Below are positions 51,624-56,834 of a stretch of DNA of 56,834 bases, piece after piece. This DNA is from Clostridiales bacterium (GTDB lineage: Bacteria; Bacillota; Clostridia; Lachnospirales; Lachnospiraceae): contig JAHABX010000023.1 of assembly GCA_018376135.1 (NCBI GenBank), positions 1-56,834 on the forward strand, in the 5' to 3' direction. The notes under the pieces were generated by a model, which worked only from the letters and a program-made list of their open reading frames with translations, did not search any database and was not told where the DNA came from. The translations under genes were made by a program, and so were the position numbers. Position 1 is the stretch's first letter; every line of letters begins with the position of its first letter.

Positions 51624-53470
51624 AAATCGCGGATCTTCACATTCAGAATTTTAAATCTATCCATGACATGCATATTCAGGATATCGAAAATGCGCTGATT
51701 CTTGTGGGACAGAACAATACCGGCAAGACCACCGTACTGGACGCAATCCGCGCTGTAGGCGGAGATTACGAGATCTGTCCTGAGGACTTTGGAGAGGACG
51801 GTGCAAATATTGAGATCCGCATCTCGCTGGATTTTACAAAAGAGGACCTGGATCTTCTTCACCGAAACGGAATTGTCAGCCAGTATAAGCGGAGGGATTC
51901 CTGGATACAGGATTTCTGCCGAAAGCTCCCCTCCTGGTCTGAGGAACGGCTCACCTTCACCATGATCGCCAACCGGGAGGGAAAGATCCGTTACTCTGAC
52001 GGAATCAAAAAGCACAATCCCTATATTGCAGAGGTATTTCCTAAAATCTATTATGTAGATACCGACCGGAGTCTGGAACAGCTTCAAAGCGATCTCCTGC
52101 TCCTTCAGGAGGACGAGATCCTGCAGCGGATGCGTTCCGGATGCTGTATCTTCACTCAGGCCAAACGCTGCAACTACTGCTTCAGCTGTATCGGTCTTCT
52201 GGAACAGAAAAGTCCGGCTGAACTGAATGTCTTCGAGACGGCAAAGCTTCTGGATTACAAGCTGTATCAGCTGAATCTGGATGAATTTGCCAAGAAGATC
52301 AACAAAAGCTTTCACAAAAATGGAGGAAGAGAAGAGATCCTCTACTCCATGAACCGGGATGTGGAACAAATGCTCCACGTAACCACCGAGATCTGGAACC
52401 CGTCACAGAATTTCACGCGTCCGATCAGCCGCATGGGAAAAGGTATGCGCTGTATCTATCTCTTTTCCCTGCTGGAAGCATATACGGAGATTGAGAAAAA
52501 TCTTCCCAGCATCATCATGATCGAGGACCCTGAGATTTTCCTTCATCCCCGGCTTCAGAAGGTGTCCGGCGAGATTCTGTATCGTCTTTCCCGTAAGAAT
52601 CAGGTCATCTTCACCACCCATTCACCCAATCTGCTGCCCAACTTTAACAGTCGGCAGATCCGGCAGGTTGTCATCGGAGAGGACGGCTGCTCCAGTATCC
52701 GTGAAAAAACAGATATCAGCGCCATTTTGGATGACCTTGGGTATACAGCAGGAGACCTGATGAATGTGAACTTTGTATTTATTGTAGAGGGTAAACAGGA
52801 TAAGAGCCGACTGCCCCTTCTGCTTCGCAAATATTATTCCGAGACCTATGACATCGACGGAAACCTGTCCCGCATTGCCATCATCACCACCAACAGCTGC
52901 ACCAATATCAAGACCTACGCAAACTTAAAATACATGAATCAGATCTATCTCCGGGATCAGTTCCTCATGATCCGTGACGGTGACGGCAAGGATCCGACTG
53001 TCCTGGGCAGACAGCTCTGCCGCTATTATGAAGAACGCAATCTGGAAGATATGGATAAGCTTCCCCGGGTACGTCCGGAGAATGTACTGATCCTGAAATA
53101 TTACTCCTTTGAAAATTATTTTCTGAATCCCACGGTCATGGCACAGCTTGGAATCGTGGAATCCGAAGAAGCTTTCTATAAGATTTTTCTGGAAAAATGG
53201 AAGGAATATCTGCACCGCATCAGCAGCGGCAGACACTTAAAAGAAGTTCTTGGAAAGGATCTTGAGACGGTCGATGATGTCCGGCAGCATATGGAAGAGA
53301 TCCGGATCTATATGCGCGGTCACAACCTTTTCGACATTTTCTATGGCAGATATAAAGACCAGGAGACCGAGCTTCTGCAGCGCTACATGAAGCTCGCCCC
53401 CAGAGAAGACTTCCGGGATATTCTGGATGCGCTGGAACGATTCCCGTATTTCGAGAGCAAAAAAATATAG
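51620..53470 (+). CDS. OLD family ATPase with TOPRIM nuclease domain
   Basis: 616 residues. Walker A LVGQNNTGKTTVLDAIRAVG (28-47), a Cys-rich insertion (Cys175, 176, 184, 187, 190; CCIFTQAKRCNYCFSC), Walker B SIIMIEDPEIFLHPRLQ (297-313), H-loop IFTTHSPNLLPNF. The TOPRIM half has Glu390 in FIVEGKQDKSR and Asp453/Asp455 in MIRDGDGKDP. This is the plan of OLD nucleases such as those in Gabija and in phage P2. It is fused by a 4-base overlap to the AAA/DUF4143 gene. No helicase (GajB-like) gene lies beside it. The cysteine cluster is not part of the basic OLD layout that I know. Confidence 0.9.
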   Translation: MKIADLHIQNFKSIHDMHIQDIENALILVGQNNTGKTTVLDAIRAVGGDYEICPEDFGEDGANIEIRISLDFTKEDLDLLHRNGIVSQYKRRDSWIQDFCRKLPSWSEERLTFTMIANREGKIRYSDGIKKHNPYIAEVFPKIYYVDTDRSLEQLQSDLLLLQEDEILQRMRSGCCIFTQAKRCNYCFSCIGLLEQKSPAELNVFETAKLLDYKLYQLNLDEFAKKINKSFHKNGGREEILYSMNRDVEQMLHVTTEIWNPSQNFTRPISRMGKGMRCIYLFSLLEAYTEIEKNLPSIIMIEDPEIFLHPRLQKVSGEILYRLSRKNQVIFTTHSPNLLPNFNSRQIRQVVIGEDGCSSIREKTDISAILDDLGYTAGDLMNVNFVFIVEGKQDKSRLPLLLRKYYSETYDIDGNLSRIAIITTNSCTNIKTYANLKYMNQIYLRDQFLMIRDGDGKDPTVLGRQLCRYYEERNLEDMDKLPRVRPENVLILKYYSFENYFLNPTVMAQLGIVESEEAFYKIFLEKWKEYLHRISSGRHLKEVLGKDLETVDDVRQHMEEIRIYMRGHNLFDIFYGRYKDQETELLQRYMKLAPREDFRDILDALERFPYFESKKI

Positions 53471-53488
53471 AACAGCCAATTTCCCCTC

Positions 53489-54016
53489 TCACATCCTTCC
53501 TGCCAGCATCACGCTGGCAGCAATCCCGGCAAGGGTACTCAAAAGCGCACCGGCCAGCGTCCACCGGGTCTTCGTTACTTTTGCCGTCAGAAAATATACG
53601 CTCATAGTGTAAAAGACCGTCTCTGTGCAGCCCATCATGATGGACGCGGTCAGACCGATATACGAATCTGTCCCATAGGACTTATAGATATCCAAAGCCA
53701 GAGAAGTGGCTGCAGAGGAAGAAAACAGCCGGACGATCGCAAGCGGTATGAGCTGCACCGGAAAATGCAGGAACGCCGCCAGTCCGATTAGCTGCTCCGC
53801 CACAAAATCCAGAAAACCGGATGCCCGCAGCATACCCACTGCCGCCATCAGCCCCACAAGGGTGGGCATGATCTTCAGGATCGTCTTCAGCCCTCCGGCC
53901 GCTCCTTTGACAAATTCATCATACACATGGACTCTTTCTGTCAGAGCATAGGCAATGATATAAAACAGGATGATCGGTATGATAAAGTCGGAAATATAGT
54001 AGAATAAGCTCACGGA
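53489..54016 (-). CDS. spmB: Spore maturation protein B (SpmB) family, nucleoside-recognition domain
   Basis: 175 residues with about five membrane helices: DFIIPIILFYIIAYALTERV, GGLKTILKIMPTLVGLMAAV and the family ending SSAATSLALDIYKSYGTDSY, IGLTASIMMGCTETVFYTMS. In Bacillus SpmA and SpmB are needed for spore core dehydration. The GTG start at 54016 follows AGGGGGA at six bases; the frame extends 12 codons more upstream. No SpmA partner is visible on either side. The gene is convergent with the OLD gene. Confidence 0.88.
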   Translation of the reverse strand, partial: SVSLFYYISDFIIPIILFYIIAYALTERVHVYDEFVKGAAGGLKTILKIMPTLVGLMAAVGMLRASGFLDFVAEQLIGLAAFLHFPVQLIPLAIVRLFSSSAATSLALDIYKSYGTDSYIGLTASIMMGCTETVFYTMSVYFLTAKVTKTRWTLAGALLSTLAGIAASVMLAGRM

Positions 54017-54099
54017 CTTCCCCCTGTTCACCAAAAGAAACCGTATATTCATACTAATATATTCCCAACATCAGTAAGGTATACCATGATCGCAGGCGA

Positions 54100-55095
54100 T
54101 CATAGTGCCTCCGGCGGATGCGCAGGACTTTCTGCGGTTCCGCAGAAATCCGATACGCAGGATCCATGAAGCACGCAGCTTTCCAGCTCTTTCTTATAGC
54201 CCTCCCGTTGTTCATCCAGTGCTGTCTGGAGTGCTTCCAGACGCGCCAGCACCACCTGAATCTGACTTCTGACCTGCTCCGCCTGCTCCTGTGACACATG
54301 GATCTGCTCTCTGACCGCCAGGTCCGCGAAAAATCCGTCAAAGAAGAAATCTGCAAACTGCAGGAATCCATCGATCTCCACAGAGATATCCGCATAGACA
54401 TCCACATCTGACAGCTCTGTCTTCAGGCTGTGAAGCTCTCCCTGAAGCCTTTCCACCAGATCCTGTACCTGATCCAGCTCCTCGTATTTTGCCATATCCG
54501 TAAGAAGTCCGCCGCCCAGCATATCCCAGGTACTCCAGCTCTCTGCGCTGTCCAGCGTCTCAATGACTTCCTCCGCTGTGCCAAGCGCCCTTCTTCCCGC
54601 ATCCAGCGCTTCCCTGATCTCATTCTCCTGCTGATCTGCATATCCGATCTTCTTCTCCAGTGTGAGAATCCGTCTGGCAGTCTCCCCGCCGCTCAGTTTC
54701 AGCAGATCTTCCTTTTCCTTCAGAACTGCTGCATATCTGTCTTCACATCCGGTCAGAGCTGCAAGCTCCATCTCACATTTTTCTATATAACGGGTCAGCT
54801 CCTCCAGCTCACGGACTGCCGTATCATATTTTACTGCTGCCGCATAAGCCTCCTTGCGCTCCTTCTGAAGCTTCTCATCCTTTTTCCCGATCATCCTGTA
54901 ATAAAGAGATGACAGACTGTGCTTCTCCAGCCGCTCCACATCCTCCAGCTCTGTCTGCCGCTCCACTGAAAGCTCCTCAATCCGTTTCCTCAGATATTCA
55001 CTCTGTGCCTGAAGCTCCTCTAACTTCGCTCTCATACGTCTCTGGTTAAATACCTGATTCTGCAGCTCGCTCAATTGATGGTCAAAATGTCTCAT
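54100..55095 (-). CDS. Coiled-coil protein of unknown function
   Basis: About 331 residues, no signal peptide or membrane helix. Heptad-like regions cover about residues 4-70 (QLSELQNQVFNQRRMRAKLE) and 110-160, separated by basic and acidic helices. A less charged block (SWSTWDMLGGGLLTDMAKYE; VYADISVEIDGFLQFADFFF) follows, then another coil. The ending is CVLHGSCVSDFCGTAESPAH. I do not recognise a known family beyond its resemblance to conserved Firmicute proteins of similar layout. The start at 55095 (MRHFDHQLSEL) has GGGGAGG upstream. Upstream of spmB in the same direction. Confidence 0.65.
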   Translation of the reverse strand: MRHFDHQLSELQNQVFNQRRMRAKLEELQAQSEYLRKRIEELSVERQTELEDVERLEKHSLSSLYYRMIGKKDEKLQKERKEAYAAAVKYDTAVRELEELTRYIEKCEMELAALTGCEDRYAAVLKEKEDLLKLSGGETARRILTLEKKIGYADQQENEIREALDAGRRALGTAEEVIETLDSAESWSTWDMLGGGLLTDMAKYEELDQVQDLVERLQGELHSLKTELSDVDVYADISVEIDGFLQFADFFFDGFFADLAVREQIHVSQEQAEQVRSQIQVVLARLEALQTALDEQREGYKKELESCVLHGSCVSDFCGTAESPAHPPEAL

Positions 55096-55256
55096 AGTTC
55101 TCCTCCCCTCCATCCTCTCTCCGGACAGACATGTTTCTGCCGTCCCATATCCACAAACGCGCTCATACAAACACGACCCGTTCATGGCTGCGTGACGGGA
55201 TTTTCATAATAAAATTATACATGGTCGGATGATTTCACACAAGAAAAGATTCGCAG

Positions 55257-55285
55257 TTGACCGCCTTTTGCGGTAATGCTAAAAT
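55257..55285 (+). promoter_or_regulatory. Promoter of the threonine aldolase gene
   Basis: TTGACC (55257-55262), a 17-base spacer and an extended -10, TGCTAAAAT (hexamer 55280-55285), 28 bases before the start codon. Confidence 0.75.
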
Positions 55286-55312
55286 ATACCACAGAAAAGG
55301 GAGGATACACGC

Positions 55313-56338
55313 ATGCTATCATTTGAAAACGACTACATCGAAGGCGCACATGAGAAAATACTTCAGCGTCTGATAGAAACAAATCTGGAAGCTCTGCCCG
55401 GGTACGGCACGGATCCCTACTGTGACAGTGCCAAAGAAAAGATCCGCGCTGCATGTGCCTGCCCGGAGGCAGATATTTATTTTCTGACCGGCGGTACACA
55501 GACCAATGCCACGGTCATCGACACCATGCTCGCCCCCTACGAGGGCGTGGTGGCAGCCGTCACCGGTCACATAAGTCTCCATGAAGCGGGAGCCGTCGAA
55601 TACACCGGACACAAGGTCCTTACCATCCCGCAGCACGAAGGAAAAATCCGTGCCGGTGAACTGGAAGCATTTTTACGAAACTTCTGGGATGACGGCACAC
55701 ATGAACACATGGTATTTCCGGGAATGGTGTATATCTCTCATCCCACCGAATACGGAACTCTTTACAGCATATCCGAGCTGGAGGATATCTCCGCTATCTG
55801 CCGGGCTTACCAGATCCCTCTGTATATGGACGGAGCCCGCCTTGGATACGGTCTTATGAGCAGTCATACAGACGTGACACTTCCCTTCCTCGCTGAATGC
55901 TGTGATGCCTTTTACATTGGAGGAACAAAGGTCGGCGCACTGTGCGGCGAAGCAGTCGTATTTACCAAAGGCAATACCCCCAGGCACTTCATAACCCGGA
56001 TCAAGCAGCATGGAGCAATGGTGGCAAAGGGCAGACTGCTGGGCATTCAGTTCGATACCCTGTTCACCGACGATCTGTATTTCCAGATCAGCCGCCACGC
56101 CATCCGGATGGCAGAGCTTCTGAAGAAGGGACTTCAGGAGAAGGGATATTCCTTCTATCTGGATTCACCGACCAACCAGCAGTTCATCATTCTTGAAAAT
56201 AAACAGATGGAGCGGCTGAAAAACCATGTATCCTTCAGCATCTGGGAGCCATACGATGAAGACCATACGGTCGTGCGCTTTGCCACCAGCTGGGCAACCA
56301 CAGAAGCCAAAATTGAACAGTTAATGGAACTGCTGTAA
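55313..56338 (+). CDS. Low-specificity L-threonine aldolase
   Basis: 341 residues, the usual LTA size. A PLP-dependent fold-type I enzyme splitting L-threonine (and allo-threonine) into glycine and acetaldehyde. The start FENDYIEGAHEKILQRLIET, the GGTQTNATVID phosphate loop, LYMDGARLGYGL (Asp to PLP) and the Schiff-base Lys in CDAFYIGGTKVGALCGEAVV are visible. GGGAGG is eight bases before the ATG. A single-gene unit with its own promoter and a terminator after it. Confidence 0.93.
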   Translation: MLSFENDYIEGAHEKILQRLIETNLEALPGYGTDPYCDSAKEKIRAACACPEADIYFLTGGTQTNATVIDTMLAPYEGVVAAVTGHISLHEAGAVEYTGHKVLTIPQHEGKIRAGELEAFLRNFWDDGTHEHMVFPGMVYISHPTEYGTLYSISELEDISAICRAYQIPLYMDGARLGYGLMSSHTDVTLPFLAECCDAFYIGGTKVGALCGEAVVFTKGNTPRHFITRIKQHGAMVAKGRLLGIQFDTLFTDDLYFQISRHAIRMAELLKKGLQEKGYSFYLDSPTNQQFIILENKQMERLKNHVSFSIWEPYDEDHTVVRFATSWATTEAKIEQLMELL

Positions 56339-56368
56339 AACAGTCATAAAGAAGGTATCGCTCTATAT

Positions 56369-56423
56369 ATGCAAAATCCGGACGGAATCCTTTTGTTTCA
56401 GGAATTGTTCCGGATTTTTGCAT
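56369..56423. terminator. Bidirectional terminator between the aldolase and the Rpn-type gene
   Basis: Inverted repeat ATGCAAAATCCGGA with TCCGGATTTTTGCAT (56369-56382 and 56409-56423), with one bulged base. A/T tracts are part of the stem, so it can serve the convergent genes on both sides. Confidence 0.65.
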
Positions 56424-56451
56424 GCAGTTTATTGATATTAAATCTCCAATT

Positions 56452-56834
56452 TTACCTTATCTGGTATTTACGGTACATCTCCTGAAGGAGCTCCTCATCC
56501 TGCACAACCTTTACGATCATATCGCTCTCTCCCGCATCACACATATATGTCATCAAAAGCCTGAGTCTCTGTTCGCCAAGGCGTCTGCCTTCCTTTCTTC
56601 CATCTTCCACCATCTCTCTGATTGCCTGACACATATCCAATCCTCCTCCTTCTTTTTTCACTTCTTCCATGATCTTCAAAAGCCCCGGCTCCCCGGTATA
56701 ATCCGCCAGAGCTATATACGTATCATCCGATATCGTCTCCGGTATTCGGTACATATCCACCATTTCCCGCAGATTTTCTGCCCCATCCCAGGGAGTCTCT
56801 CCCACATACAGCACTAATGTGATCACCGGAAGAA
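56452..56834 (-). CDS. Rpn-type / PD-(D/E)XK transposase-family nuclease, C-terminal part (cut by window edge)
   Basis: The frame is open to the right edge, so only the C-terminal half is seen (over 126 residues). VITLVLYVGETPWDGAENLR is the middle motif of Rpn/PD-(D/E)XK recombination-promoting nucleases, normally followed by a helical tail such as QAIREMVEDGRKEGRRLGEQ. The nuclease catalytic residues would lie outside the window. These genes are common and repeated in Lachnospiraceae and associated with recombination. No ends or repeats are visible. Confidence 0.75.
   Translation of the reverse strand, partial: LPVITLVLYVGETPWDGAENLREMVDMYRIPETISDDTYIALADYTGEPGLLKIMEEVKKEGGGLDMCQAIREMVEDGRKEGRRLGEQRLRLLMTYMCDAGESDMIVKVVQDEELLQEMYRKYQIR

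Noticed and set aside
56452..56834. Complete mobile element at the right edge
   Set aside because: Only the C-terminal part of one gene is inside the window, so no ends can be judged.

Overview
The window looks like a chromosomal segment of a low-to-mid GC Firmicute, most likely a Lachnospiraceae (Blautia/Mediterraneibacter-like gut anaerobe). This rests on gene content: a BofA/YaaL/RecR/YbaB/DnaX set with a large Alu-type SRP RNA, DUF5711, DUF5702 and DUF6382-FHA proteins, a secretin-less Tad locus, SpmB, YesMN-type sensor pairs next to sugar ABC genes, and strong AGGAGG ribosome sites. The genus is an inference. No complete rRNA gene, tRNA, CRISPR array, prophage or IS element was seen.

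Layout. 1-310: tandem promoters and leader of an rRNA operon that reads leftward out of the window. 336-3395: an envelope operon (CvpA, DUF5711 and a LysM protein whose N-terminus looks like a catalytically dead MPN/JAB domain). 3512-5956: a wrecked sugar ABC transporter plus two-component locus in which each gene carries internal deletions. 6028-13938: galM, then recR, ybaB, dnaX, pfkA, SRP RNA, tadA, a DUF6128 protein, rsmA and tatD, all leftward. pfkA has a clear promoter followed at once by a long hairpin. 14072-20660: a tripartite tricarboxylate transporter operon with an added TRAP-type binding protein, divergent from a membrane-anchored AraC regulator.

20662-28987: a leftward Tad pilus operon (TadZ, TadA, TadB, TadC, a 56-residue Flp pilin, DUF5702, two TadE-like proteins, prepilin peptidase and an FHA protein). 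The first TadE-like gene carries a 135-bp in-frame element bounded by perfect 26-bp inverted repeats. 29179-31864: bofA, divergent yaaL, and a KtrAB potassium uptake pair. 32008-41707: a lactose/beta-galactoside locus (YesM kinase, YesN regulator, binding protein, two permeases, GH2 beta-galactosidase), followed by metG. 43835-45979: a DUF885 peptidase-like protein whose 3' end runs antisense through a MarR gene. 46053-49935: a sucrose locus (EIIBC, GH32 hydrolase, LacI regulator) with palindromic operators. 50110-53470: three 33-bp-spaced repeats and a promoter driving a translationally coupled AAA/DUF4143 ATPase plus OLD-family ATPase/TOPRIM nuclease, the best candidate here for an undescribed (possibly defence) module. 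53489-56834: spmB without spmA, a coiled-coil protein, a threonine aldolase, and the 3' part of an Rpn/PD-(D/E)XK-type gene cut by the window edge.

Start codons were moved from the longest reading frame wherever a ribosome site pointed to an internal ATG or GTG. All functional assignments come from reading motifs by eye, not from searches.
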